Below, one piece after another: positions 7,830-16,262 of a stretch of 64,000 nucleotides of DNA. The notes beneath the pieces are model-generated. The model was not told where the DNA came from. It was given only the letters and a program-made list of their open reading frames with translations, and did not search any database. A program made the translations under genes and the position numbers. The stretch spans positions 18,031 to 82,030 of the forward strand of contig JAFDVK010000031.1 of the NCBI GenBank assembly GCA_018269005.1, given 5' to 3'. The stretch is from Acidobacteriota bacterium. Its GTDB lineage: Bacteria > Acidobacteriota > Blastocatellia > Pyrinomonadales > Pyrinomonadaceae. Position 1 is the stretch's first letter. Each line of letters starts with the position of its first letter.

Positions 7830-10640
7830 TTATGGTTTCTCACCATAAACTTCGGGATTCTGGAGCTTGCCTTTTTCGCTTGCAGGCTTTTCGACCTCAG
7901 GTACGATTCGGTTCTTCTCGGCGTAAGGGTCTTTCCGAATCCCGGTTACCTGCCAGGAGACCTTTACATTCGGCTTATCGGTCTTGATCTTGAACTTATT
8001 GCCGTTCACCTCCTCAGAGATGATCGCCTGAGCGAAGGTGCCAATGACAGTTAGTTGATCGCGAACGTCCTTATTAAGGGCTTCGAAGTAGCCGGGAAGG
8101 AGGACCGTTGCCTCACCGTTGGCGTCGGTGGTGATGTTGCCGTTATAGACGTTCATCATATCGGGTGATTCGACGAACGAATGAAAAAGGTATTTGTTGT
8201 AAGGATCAAGCGGGTGATCGATCCTGAATGAGCCTGCCGCTTTTGTCAGCGTTCCCGGAATTGTTACGGTATCGGTCGAACGCCCGATAACTATCGTATT
8301 GTCTGTCGTCGCAAGAGAACCCGCTCCGATCGCCGTTGCAAAGTTAACGTTCGGACCGAGCCATGCATTGCGACCGAGAGCGGTGTTGTTTGTACCTGTT
8401 AGAAGGCCATCGCCCGCGTTATCCCCGACCAAAGTATTATCGGTGCCGGTGGTGACGGATTGCCCGGCGTACGCGCCAAGAATCGTGTTTCCGTTTCCAG
8501 TGGTGATTTGACGCCCCGCAAACGTACCAAAAAAGGCGTTGTCGTTGCCGTCGGTCGTATTGAGTCCACTTTCGAATCCGACGAGCGTATCCTTAACCCC
8601 GAAACGAAGGTTGGATCCAGCCGAAAACCCGACTAGCAGGTTATACGATTCAGGCGGGGCAGCCAGAACTCGTATTCCATACGAGTTGTATTGTGTCGCG
8701 TCGAATTTGTTTGCCGTCCCCGTGCCGTCAATATTAAAGTTTGCGCCGATCTGTTGCGTGGTTTGATTCAGAATTCCGGACGTTCCCGATGTCGCGGCGA
8801 TGGTAAGCGTGTTGCCAACAGGCGTAATTGAAATGTTACTTCCGGCGGACAGTGTGACGGCTCCGGTAAGACCGTTCAGGGTTGTAACCCCGGAACTGGT
8901 CGGGGCGGCCGTTGTCTGCTTTGTGCCGTCAGGGAAAACGACGCCATTACCGACACCGCTGACCTTTGCATCGCCGACAACTTCAAGCTTTGTCGTCGGC
9001 GCCGAGGTCCCGATCCCGACGTTCGCATTGTTTCCAAGGACGACTGAATTGCTTTGTGAAACAACGGCGTTTGCCCCAATGGCGGTTGCGTTTGTGATCC
9101 CGTCAACGCCGGCATTCGTACCGGAGCCGATCAAGGTCGTGTTTTGGAGAGTCTTAGGACCATATCCGCTAAGCGAACCAAAGAACGAATTGCCGCCACC
9201 ACTGGTGATTTGACCCCCCGAAGAGTTTCCAAAGAATGAGTTGTTGTTGCCCGTCAGTGTGAAAACGCAGCATCCGGCGGCACTGTTGGCCCCGACCGCC
9301 GTATTGAATGAGCCGGTCGTATTGTTCGCCCCTGCGGCCCTTCCAACGAAGGTGTTTGAACCGCCCGCCGTATTTCCTTGTCCCGCAATGGTTCCAAAAA
9401 ACGCATTCTGCGATCCGCCGATATTCGCCTCTCCAGACCTCATACCGAAAAACGAGTTCTCATTGCCCAACGTGTTGGCGGCCCCGGATGAAAATCCAAA
9501 AAACGAGTTGAACTTGCCTGCTGTATTGGCTCGGCCGGACAGCCGGCCGAAGAACGCATTCGATGTTCCCGTCGTGTTGTCCCGCCCCGCCTCCGAACCG
9601 AAGAATGAATTGTCGTCGCCCGTGTTGTTTTGCCCAGCATCCGTGCCGAGCACCGAGTTATTGCTGCCTGACGGGCTAAGGCTACCCGCCGCGCCTCCTA
9701 TCACTACATTTCGAGACCCAGACACGTTGGCTAAGCCGGCCTCTTCGCCGATATAGACATTAAAAATGCCATCGCCGTTAAGATAGCCCGCCCTGTGGCC
9801 GAGAAATGTATTTGCATAGCCAGAAATATTAGAGATGCCTGCCGCCGCTCCGAAAAACGCGTTCCGGTCGCCGATCGTGTTGAAGTACCCGGCTCCGTAG
9901 CCGGTGAAAGTGTTGCTACTGCCCGTTGAATTGTTCAGGCCTGCCCAATTGCCGAGAAATGTATTGAAGATTCCGGTTGAGCTTTCCGCGCGATCCAAAT
10001 GAAATGGGTATTTCGCGAAAGGTGTGGGCGGAGTGCCCTGGGCGGTTCCAACCGTAAGATTCCCGGAGCCGTCGGCCGTCATTGCACGCACGCCTGCCAG
10101 GTTGAACTGAGTCGCCGCGTTGACCGTGTCGAAGGTTGTTGAGCCGGTGACGGTCAGGTTGCCGCCTAGGGCGACGTTGCCGTTCGCGTCGGACTGGACA
10201 AAGCGAGCGGCATCAACGCCGCCTAGCTTTGCCGAATCGTCGGATGAGCCTGCAGTACCACTCTTTATCGCGTGCGGTGCCGACAGTATCTGCTGCCGAG
10301 GAGTCAGGGTCGTATAGGTGTCGCCGGGCAGTTTTTTGACGGAGACTTCTAAATAGAGGTCATTTCCCGATATCGCCGCCGCTCCAAAATCAAGCTGCAC
10401 GCTGAACGCGCCGTCGCGAGCATTAACGCTCAAGTCCGAGAGCGTGCCTACCGACGTCCCGCCGGTCGCGGCGTTCCAAAGGCTGAACTGCATAATGTAT
10501 GTCCCGTTCGCGGGAGCACCTGCGTCGGTCAGCTTCCCTTGGTAGCTGAAGGCCGACGTTTGCCCGAAGGTGTTGAAAATACTGAACGCACCAAGGATAG
10601 TGCTGAACGCAAGGCGTACCGCGAATCTCTGAATTTTCAT
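7830..10640 (-). CDS. Large surface protein with 17-residue beta-roll repeats
   Basis: 936 aa. In order: signal peptide (to about FGQ); the same YQGK domain as the neighbour (to about 128); a LGGVDAARFVQSDANGNV linker; sixteen repeats of about 17 aa (residues 226-494, consensus N-S-F-F-G-x-x-A-G-x-x-N-T-x-G-x-x); a low-complexity middle; a second block of about five repeats (nt about 8340-8600); and a C-terminal domain (FRIDHPLDPYNKYLFHSFVE to VSWQVTGIRKDPYA) conserved in fibre-like proteins of several phyla. Such Gly/Asn-rich repeats resemble YadA-type head left-handed beta-rolls. The protein is probably exported and displayed; no anchor or autotransporter barrel is visible. A CC pair (GCCVF) interrupts one repeat. 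Confidence 0.8.
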   Translation of the reverse strand: MKIQRFAVRLAFSTILGAFSIFNTFGQTSAFSYQGKLTDAGAPANGTYIMQFSLWNAATGGTSVGTLSDLSVNARDGAFSVQLDFGAAAISGNDLYLEVSVKKLPGDTYTTLTPRQQILSAPHAIKSGTAGSSDDSAKLGGVDAARFVQSDANGNVALGGNLTVTGSTTFDTVNAATQFNLAGVRAMTADGSGNLTVGTAQGTPPTPFAKYPFHLDRAESSTGIFNTFLGNWAGLNNSTGSSNTFTGYGAGYFNTIGDRNAFFGAAAGISNISGYANTFLGHRAGYLNGDGIFNVYIGEEAGLANVSGSRNVVIGGAAGSLSPSGSNNSVLGTDAGQNNTGDDNSFFGSEAGRDNTTGTSNAFFGRLSGRANTAGKFNSFFGFSSGAANTLGNENSFFGMRSGEANIGGSQNAFFGTIAGQGNTAGGSNTFVGRAAGANNTTGSFNTAVGANSAAGCCVFTLTGNNNSFFGNSSGGQITSGGGNSFFGSLSGYGPKTLQNTTLIGSGTNAGVDGITNATAIGANAVVSQSNSVVLGNNANVGIGTSAPTTKLEVVGDAKVSGVGNGVVFPDGTKQTTAAPTSSGVTTLNGLTGAVTLSAGSNISITPVGNTLTIAATSGTSGILNQTTQQIGANFNIDGTGTANKFDATQYNSYGIRVLAAPPESYNLLVGFSAGSNLRFGVKDTLVGFESGLNTTDGNDNAFFGTFAGRQITTGNGNTILGAYAGQSVTTGTDNTLVGDNAGDGLLTGTNNTALGRNAWLGPNVNFATAIGAGSLATTDNTIVIGRSTDTVTIPGTLTKAAGSFRIDHPLDPYNKYLFHSFVESPDMMNVYNGNITTDANGEATVLLPGYFEALNKDVRDQLTVIGTFAQAIISEEVNGNKFKIKTDKPNVKVSWQVTGIRKDPYAEKNRIVPEVEKPASEKGKLQNPEVYGEKP
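9159..9965 (-). repeat. 51-bp coding repeats (about 16 units of 17 codons)
   Basis: Within the surface-protein gene, units starting with N(S/T/A)(F/V)(F/L)G recur every 17 codons with one 16-codon and one 21-codon exception. DNA similarity between units (AACGAATTC/AAAGAATGA-like starts on the plus strand) makes the block prone to unit gain or loss. Confidence 0.8.
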
Positions 10641-10681
10641 ATTCTCCTCAAAATGTGATCCTGTGCGAGCGAGGGGCAGAA

Positions 10682-10721
10682 CGGCAGACTTTCGGTCAAC
10701 GCGCCGGACGAAAGCCTGCCG
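10682..10721 (-). terminator. Hairpin after the ScyD/ScyE-like gene
   Basis: CGGCAG plus CTTTCG (10682-10694) pair with CGAAAG plus CTGCCG (10709-10721), 12 bp with one opposed mismatch and a 14-nt loop. It starts 22 nt beyond the stop of the gene at 10743-11915. No T-run follows, so it is a possible terminator only. Confidence 0.45.
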
Positions 10722-10742
10722 CTAGGACTCCGCGGGCGAGCC

Positions 10743-11915
10743 CTAGAACCGAACGCGTGTGATCGTGCCCGGAAAGATATTCGTCACGAAAATATCGCCC
10801 GTACGGTCATCCCGGACCATACTTGATGGCGTCGGAAGCACGGGCACCACAACCGTGCTATTGCCGTCCGCGTCGATGCGCCTCAGTCTGCCGGGCGCGT
10901 TCGCAAGTTGGTTCGTACTGAATTCGAGCACGTAATAGCCATCCCGGCGAAAGCGTTGAGCGACGGGCATTACGTCCATTGCGGATGAAAGTCCTGTTAA
11001 GACCGTCTCACGTTCGCCGGTCCAAAGATCGACGCTTTGTACATCAGATTGTCCGGCGATGAAAGGGAAGCCGGTCAGCTCAGGAACTAGGAGCTTCCTT
11101 CCGAAACGGTGGACGTTGTCGGGTACAGGCTCAATGAATGGGCCGCCTATGGTTCCAAAAAGCGGGTTTGGCCGATTCGGGAACGCGGTCACGGTCGTAA
11201 GGCTTCCGCTCAGCAGGTTCGCCTTAAGCAGTTCGTTGTATGAAGCGTCGCTAATGAAAAGATCGGGCCCGACGAGTTCCAGTCCGAACGGATGTGATGT
11301 CCTAACGGCATTTGGAGCATTAGGCCTCGGCTCGGGGCGATAGTCGGGAATATCAACGGCAAGGACGATAAAGACAGATGCTCCCTCGGCATTTGTGATC
11401 CGGACCCAGTGGCGCTGTGCTATATCTTCCTGATCCTTCATCGTCATGACGAATTCACTGTTGAGGGACTCGAAATGTCGCGGCAGGATCACGGCCATGA
11501 CCGAACAGAACAGCGGCGATGACGGAGACTCTGTCGGATATTGCGAGCCGCCGATGTTCGTGGCACCGTCGCCGATGCCTGATGCGATGAAGAGGACGCG
11601 CCCGTCCAGGTCGATCGCGGTCGTTCCGTCTTGATCAGGCGGGCCGCCGAGGTTATCAACGCCGGATGGCAAACCGCTGATGAGCGTATGTCTGACGCCG
11701 GTCGTTCGATCGACCACCGAGACCCGGCCGGTATTCGGTTCGAGGGTCCCGGCCTCGGACACGAGAAATGTATTGCCGGGCCCCTTAATGATCTTGGTCG
11801 GATGGTCCAATCCGGCGGTCACGACCTCCGTAGTTTGAGCAAAAGCGGGGATCGAGATCCCGGCGGCGAGAAGTAGTGCGAGCAAAACTCTTTCAATGGT
11901 TGCGAATTCCTTCAT
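10743..11915 (-). CDS. Secreted ScyD/ScyE-family beta-propeller-like protein
   Basis: 390 aa from ATG 11915, chosen because AGGAG lies 7 nt upstream and the frame opens into a signal peptide (MKEFATIERVLLALLLAAG... ending AFAQ); the frame's upstream extension runs into the divergent regulator gene. The mature part reads LDHPTKIIKGPGNTFLVSEAGT..., then GRVSVVDRTTGVRHTLISGLPSGVD and several GDLFVSDASYNELLK-like blades ending in TGDIFVTNIFPGTITRVRF. This matches the ScyD/ScyE family, named from the cyanobacterial scytonemin cluster but widespread in acidobacteria with unknown function. It is divergent from regulator B, with 189 nt between the two starts, so the pair may share a control region. 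Confidence 0.75.
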   Translation of the reverse strand: MKEFATIERVLLALLLAAGISIPAFAQTTEVVTAGLDHPTKIIKGPGNTFLVSEAGTLEPNTGRVSVVDRTTGVRHTLISGLPSGVDNLGGPPDQDGTTAIDLDGRVLFIASGIGDGATNIGGSQYPTESPSSPLFCSVMAVILPRHFESLNSEFVMTMKDQEDIAQRHWVRITNAEGASVFIVLAVDIPDYRPEPRPNAPNAVRTSHPFGLELVGPDLFISDASYNELLKANLLSGSLTTVTAFPNRPNPLFGTIGGPFIEPVPDNVHRFGRKLLVPELTGFPFIAGQSDVQSVDLWTGERETVLTGLSSAMDVMPVAQRFRRDGYYVLEFSTNQLANAPGRLRRIDADGNSTVVVPVLPTPSSMVRDDRTGDIFVTNIFPGTITRVRF

Positions 11916-12067
11916 AGCAGCTCCTTTTTCAAAATTCGGATCGGGCGGCGATAGTCGTTGCGACGAATTTAGCGAGGGTGTAAAATGGATGTCCGGTATC
12001 CCACCCAGATCTTTTACGAACGTTTTCGAGGATGGTAGTTGAGCAAGGTCGGCCTTGTCTTTCAAGA

Positions 12068-12096
12068 TTCTTGAAACTTTTCTGATTTTTGTCTGA
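12068..12096 (+). promoter_or_regulatory. Triple 11-bp-phased direct repeat upstream of regulator B
   Basis: TTGA, CTGA and CTGA cores end at 12074, 12085 and 12096 (11-bp steps), matching the element at 4573-4601 in spacing and in most bases. It ends 8 nt before the ATG at 12105. Read as a promoter, the -35 would be TTGAAA (12071-12076) and transcription would start about at the ATG. Confidence 0.5.
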
Positions 12097-12104
12097 ATGT
12101 GTCG

Positions 12105-13886
12105 ATGTTGCCGAACGGAAACAAGATCTACGAATTCGATGGGTTTAGGCTGGATGTCCACGAGCGGACCCTTTCCTGCCGAGGTGAACGCTTGCATTTG
12201 GCGGACAAGGCCTTCGACCTGCTTTGCGCGCTTGCGGACAACAGCGGTAAGCGCCTTTCGAAAAACGAACTGCTTGAAGGGGTCTGGACTGATTCGTTCG
12301 TTGAAGAGAACACCCTGGACAAGAATATCTCGCTCCTTAGGCGGCTGTTGAGCGACGCTAGGCCCGGGGTCGAGTTCATTGAAACGGTCCGCGGGCACGG
12401 CTACCGCTTCGTGGCCCCTTTGACAGAGATCGGGCCGTTACACGGCCGAGCCGGCAATGGCATCGATGCCGCTCCTTCATCCCTCGCAGTTCTGCCATTT
12501 ACGAACTTTGAAAATGATCCGAAGATAGAGTATTTCTGTGAGGGTTTGGTCGAAGAGCTGATCAATTCCCTTGCCAAGGTGCATGATCTAAAGGTCGCCG
12601 CCCGCACCTCGACTTTCTCATTTAGAGGGAAGCAGGTGCCGATCGCCGCAATTGCGCGAACCCTCGATGTCGAGAATGTTCTGGAGGGGAGTCTTCGCAA
12701 AGAAGGCGACGCGTTCTTTGCTACGGTCAGACTGATAGATGGCAAGAGCGGATACGCGGTCTGGTCGGAGCAATATCATCGTCCTGTCAGCGAGATCTTC
12801 GCCATGCAGGATGAGATCGCATTGGCGATCATCGGAGCTCTCAACCTCCAGATGACTACCGAAGAGCGGAACGCTGTCTTGAAACGGCCTACCGCAAGCT
12901 CTCAAGCCTACCTTCTTTACTTACGAGGCCAATATTACCGGTGGCGGCCGATGAAAGAGAGTTTCTCGAATGCCTTGAAGTACTTTGAACGATCGGTCAA
13001 GGTCGATCCGAAGTTTGCGCGAGGCTACTTTGGGATCTCGACCTACTTCGGATACGGCGGGGCTTGGGGCCTGCTGTCGATGCCGCCGGAAAGATCCTGG
13101 CCGCTCGCCGAAGCGGCAGCAAGAAAGGCGATCGATCTCGATCCTGGCCTCCACGAGTTGAGACTGTCATTTGCCGCGTTCGACCTGGTAGATCACCGGA
13201 AGCTGGATGCATCAGAAGTGCAGATCCGTGCGATCGCGGCGGATCACCCGGATCTTCCGGAGATCCATCATATCTATTCCTTTTTGCTGGCCATTACCGG
13301 CCGTTTCGACGAGGCGATCGAGGAGGCCCAGCGCGCCCTTTCCCTCGACCCGTTGTCAGTGCTATTTAGCCGATTTGTCGGATCGTTCCTCTACTACGCA
13401 AGACGTTATGGAGAGGCGGTCACGCAGCTTCTCGACGCCGCCGAATTGGATCCGAACAACCCAAAAGTTCACGAAGCCCTGTTCGAGGTTTATTACTCGA
13501 CCGGGCAGTTTGAAGATGCCGTGGATTCTTGGGTGCGGGTTGCCCATCTTGAGGGTGATGATGCGATGCTTGAACTCCTGCCGACAAAGGTTCGGAACGG
13601 TCGTCCGGGTGGAGATAAGGCGACAATTCGCCTTATGGCACAGAGAAAGCTGGAAAAGCTGGCCTCCGAAGCTGAAGGCGGATCTTACGTCCCCTCGATC
13701 CATTTTGCCCGCCATTATATCTTCTTAAATGATTATGAGAGGGCCATCGAGTGGCTTGAGCGGGCATCCAGGGAAAGAAACGCGTTCTCGCTTCTTATCG
13801 GTATCGATCCGCTTTACGACCCGTTGCGGAACGATACTCGATTTGTAAAATTGTGGGAGTATATAAGGACCGGCGATCGAGAGTGA
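12105..13886 (+). CDS. Winged-helix transcriptional regulator with TolB-like and TPR domains (regulator B)
   Basis: 593 aa from ATG 12105. This start is preferred over GTG 12099 because it aligns residue for residue with regulator A (both reach YEFD at residues 9-12). Residues 6-100 form a PhoB-type winged helix (LADKAFDLLCALADNSGK, LDKNISLLRRLL, FIETVRGHGYRFV). Next comes a TolB/FlgO-like domain (SLAVLPFTNFENDPKIEYF, VLEGSLRKEGDAFFATVRL, VWSEQYHRPVSEIFAMQDEI) and then TPR repeats to the end. Unlike regulator A it has no transmembrane helix, so it should be cytoplasmic. It lies 57 nt upstream of dapB on the same strand, with no evidence that it controls dap genes. Confidence 0.85.
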   Translation: MLPNGNKIYEFDGFRLDVHERTLSCRGERLHLADKAFDLLCALADNSGKRLSKNELLEGVWTDSFVEENTLDKNISLLRRLLSDARPGVEFIETVRGHGYRFVAPLTEIGPLHGRAGNGIDAAPSSLAVLPFTNFENDPKIEYFCEGLVEELINSLAKVHDLKVAARTSTFSFRGKQVPIAAIARTLDVENVLEGSLRKEGDAFFATVRLIDGKSGYAVWSEQYHRPVSEIFAMQDEIALAIIGALNLQMTTEERNAVLKRPTASSQAYLLYLRGQYYRWRPMKESFSNALKYFERSVKVDPKFARGYFGISTYFGYGGAWGLLSMPPERSWPLAEAAARKAIDLDPGLHELRLSFAAFDLVDHRKLDASEVQIRAIAADHPDLPEIHHIYSFLLAITGRFDEAIEEAQRALSLDPLSVLFSRFVGSFLYYARRYGEAVTQLLDAAELDPNNPKVHEALFEVYYSTGQFEDAVDSWVRVAHLEGDDAMLELLPTKVRNGRPGGDKATIRLMAQRKLEKLASEAEGGSYVPSIHFARHYIFLNDYERAIEWLERASRERNAFSLLIGIDPLYDPLRNDTRFVKLWEYIRTGDRE

Positions 13887-13943
13887 AGGTCTTTCAAGTT
13901 CTCACTGGATGATCATATTTTCATTTCTTCGTCGAGCGTCATT

Positions 13944-14660
13944 ATGAAAATTGCACTTATCGGATATGGGGCGATGGGGAAGATCGTCGCGCGGCTTGCC
14001 GTTGAGCGAGGGCACGAGATCGCGGGCGTTCTTGGTTCGAGAGAGCTAGGTCTATCTGAGCAGGAGATCGCCGCGGTGCTCCGCGGAAGCGATGTTGCGA
14101 TCGATTTCACGGTAGCCGAAGCCGTGAGGCGGAACGTCGAGGCGGCCGTGATCGCGAAGGTTCCGATCGTTGTCGGCACGACGGGATGGAACGAGCAGCG
14201 GCAGGAGATCGAGAACGTGGTCAAGAGCGGGAACGGTGCGATGGTCTTCGGTGCGAACTTCTCGATCGGCGTGAATCTCTTTTACCGCATCGCCGATTTT
14301 GCTGCCGAGCTTTTCGCGAAGTTCCCTGAGTACGAGGTCTTTATCGAAGAACAGCATCATTCACGTAAGAAAGACGCGCCTAGCGGCACTGCGCTTAAAC
14401 TGCGCGACATCGTTGAAGCCTCGCTTTCTAAAAGAGCGGACGAGGGCGTCCGCGTTCCCGTCGCGTCAACACGTGCCGGAAATATTCCTGGGACGCATCG
14501 CGTCGGGTTCGACGGCCCGGCCGACCAAATATTGCTCGAACATTCTGCACGATCGCGCGAAGGCTTTGCCGCCGGTGCCATCCTTGCGGCCGAATGGATC
14601 GTCGGGAAGACAGGAATTTATGAATTTACTGATGTGGTGGATGAAATAGTTGATGTGTAG
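13944..14660 (+). CDS. dapB: 4-hydroxy-tetrahydrodipicolinate reductase
   Basis: 238 aa. DapB reduces HTPA to tetrahydrodipicolinate with NAD(P)H, the second committed step of the diaminopimelate/lysine route. The Rossmann start IGYGAMGKIVARLA (residues 6-19), the GTTGW loop (78-82) and the signature EEQHHSRKKDAPSGTA (135-150, catalytic His and Lys with the substrate-binding DAPSGT) are all present. Length is slightly under the usual 240-270 aa. It opens the plus-strand dap cluster. A 44-bp broken copy of its first bases lies 7.4 kb upstream. Confidence 0.95.
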   Translation: MKIALIGYGAMGKIVARLAVERGHEIAGVLGSRELGLSEQEIAAVLRGSDVAIDFTVAEAVRRNVEAAVIAKVPIVVGTTGWNEQRQEIENVVKSGNGAMVFGANFSIGVNLFYRIADFAAELFAKFPEYEVFIEEQHHSRKKDAPSGTALKLRDIVEASLSKRADEGVRVPVASTRAGNIPGTHRVGFDGPADQILLEHSARSREGFAAGAILAAEWIVGKTGIYEFTDVVDEIVDV

Positions 14661-14666
14661 ATCAAA

Positions 14667-15521
14667 ATGGCAAACATAAAACTATTTGAAAACAAACAGG
14701 TCAGGTCGGTTTGGGTTGAAGCGGAGGGTAAATGGTACTTCTCTGTGCAGGACGTCGTAGAGATCTTAACAGACAGCTCTGACGTTAAGCAGTACCTAAA
14801 GCGCATGTTGAGCCGCGATCTTCATCTGAAATTGAACTGGGGTACACTTTGTACCCTGGTTGAAATGGAAGCTGCCGACGGCAAACGGCGAAAGATTCAG
14901 GCGGCTGATGCTAAAGGTATTCTTCGCATAATTCAGTCGATTCCCTCCTCGAAAGCCGAGCCATTCAAACTTTGGCTCGCGCAGGTCGGTTCGGACAGGC
15001 TGGAAGAAATCGAGAATCCGGAACTTGCGTCGCAACGGGCGCGTGAACTTTATAAACTGAAAGGCTACTCGAACGATTGGATCGAAAAGCGAATGCGGAG
15101 CATTGCGATTCGCGAGGAGCTGACCGATGAATGGGACAAACATGGAGTGAAAGAAAGCCGCGAATATGCGATTCTAACGGCAGAAATATCAAAGGCAACG
15201 TTCGGACTGACGCCGTCCGAGTACAAGCAGGTAAAAGGACTAAAGCGTGAAAACCTTCGCGATCACATGAACGATCTTGAGTTGATCTTTTCGATGCTCG
15301 GCGAAGCATCGACGGTCGAGATCGTCAAAGAAAACAATCCAAACGGATTTGTCGAGAATAAAAAAGCAGCTAGTCGCGGCGGCAAAATCGCAGGCGACGC
15401 CCGCCACGCTCTCGAACTGGAAACGGGTGCGAAAGTCGTGTCGAGCGGCAACTATCTAACGGACGCAAAGCCCGTCAAGCAAATTAAAAAAGCTGCCGGC
15501 AAGAAATTAAAAGGAAAATAA
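14667..15521 (+). CDS. BRO-N domain protein (phage antirepressor-like)
   Basis: 284 aa. The N-terminal 110 aa have the BRO-N pattern: IKLFENKQVRSVWVEAEGKW, YFSVQDVVEILTDSSDVKQYLKRM, then FKLWLAQVGSDRLEEI. Phage antirepressors and baculovirus BRO proteins use it for DNA binding. The C-terminal half (RARELYKLKGYSNDWIEKRM..., a basic tail KPVKQIKKAAGKKLKGK) is typical of the chromosomal stand-alone form. It starts 6 nt after dapB and ends 2 nt before the TrpF-like gene, so it is embedded in the biosynthetic operon rather than in a prophage; no phage genes surround it. Base composition appears somewhat lower in GC than dapB. Role unknown. Confidence 0.8.
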   Translation: MANIKLFENKQVRSVWVEAEGKWYFSVQDVVEILTDSSDVKQYLKRMLSRDLHLKLNWGTLCTLVEMEAADGKRRKIQAADAKGILRIIQSIPSSKAEPFKLWLAQVGSDRLEEIENPELASQRARELYKLKGYSNDWIEKRMRSIAIREELTDEWDKHGVKESREYAILTAEISKATFGLTPSEYKQVKGLKRENLRDHMNDLELIFSMLGEASTVEIVKENNPNGFVENKKAASRGGKIAGDARHALELETGAKVVSSGNYLTDAKPVKQIKKAAGKKLKGK

Positions 15522-15523
15522 AG

Positions 15524-16177
15524 TTGCTCCGTCCTCGCGTAAAAATTTGCTGCATTCAGAACGGGCAGGAAGCTGCCGATGCGATAAGTTTTGGCGCCGC
15601 GGCACTGGGGCTTGTCGGTGTGATGCCGAGCGGGCCGGGGCCGATCTCGGACGAGGAGATCTATAGAATTGCTCAAGCCGTGCCGCCGCCGATAGCGACG
15701 TTTTTGCTGACAAGCGAACAGACTGCGGATGGGGTCATCGCCCACCATACCCGCACAAGGACGAACACAATTCAGATCGTTGACGAGCTGGCAGATTGCG
15801 ACTACGCGAAGATCCGCGAAGCGCTTCCGGATGTAAAGCTCGTGCAGGTGGTTCACGTCGTCGGCGATAGATCGGTCGATGAAGCGTGCGAGTTGGCGGG
15901 ACACGTCGATGCAATTTTGCTCGACAGCGGCAATCCGAAACTTGCCGTTAAAGAGCTTGGCGGAACAGGTCGTCGGCATGATTGGCGACTCTCTCGACGC
16001 ATCGTCGAATCCTGCCGCAAACCTGTTTTTCTCGCTGGCGGCCTGAATGCCGCAAATGTCCGAGAGGCGATCGATACTGTCCAGCCATTCGGACTCGATC
16101 TGTGCTCAGGCGTGCGGACGGATAGCAAACTCGATTTACCTAAACTTGAAAACTTTTTTATCGCAGCAGGATATTAA
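15524..16177 (+). CDS. TrpF-like (phosphoribosylanthranilate isomerase family) protein
   Basis: 217 aa from TTG 15524, the first start after the previous gene, with AGGA 10-12 nt upstream; no in-frame ATG lies near the N-terminus. It is a TIM-barrel protein with TrpF landmarks: RVKICCIQN in place of the usual VKICGIT (the catalytic Cys is kept, the Gly is Cys), AILLDS (catalytic Asp region), LGGTGRRHDW (usual GGTGxxFDW) and FLAGGLNAANV / GLDLCSGVRT for the phosphate end. No other trp genes are near, and it sits in a dap cluster. It may be a genuine TrpF or a paralogue acting on another Amadori-type substrate. Confidence 0.7.
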   Translation: MLRPRVKICCIQNGQEAADAISFGAAALGLVGVMPSGPGPISDEEIYRIAQAVPPPIATFLLTSEQTADGVIAHHTRTRTNTIQIVDELADCDYAKIREALPDVKLVQVVHVVGDRSVDEACELAGHVDAILLDSGNPKLAVKELGGTGRRHDWRLSRRIVESCRKPVFLAGGLNAANVREAIDTVQPFGLDLCSGVRTDSKLDLPKLENFFIAAGY

Positions 16178-16251
16178 CCACCGAGAAACACAGACGGACA
16201 CAGATAAGACCGAAACTAATTATCTGTGTTAATCTGTGTTCATCTGTGGTT
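16176..16251. repeat. Intergenic ACACAGATAA-type palindromic element
   Basis: Left arm 16176-16206 (AACCACCGAGAAACACAGA... ending ACACAGATAA) pairs with right arm 16220-16251 (TTATCTGTGTTAATCTGTG... ending TCTGTGGTT), imperfectly but over about 30 bases. This repeat type is dispersed between genes in many environmental bacterial genomes. It starts inside the stop codon of the TrpF-like gene and ends 11 nt before dapA, which has no visible Shine-Dalgarno. Confidence 0.75.
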
Positions 16252-16262
16252 GAGTTTGGTTT

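Noticed and set aside
8799..9756. Plus-strand ORFs of 137 and 171 codons
   Set aside because: They are complementary-frame translations of the 51-bp repeats of the surface protein (Pro/Ala/Val-rich), not genes.
13887..13943. Lysine riboswitch before dapB
   Set aside because: The gap is 57 nt and too short, and none of the conserved L-box sequence is present.
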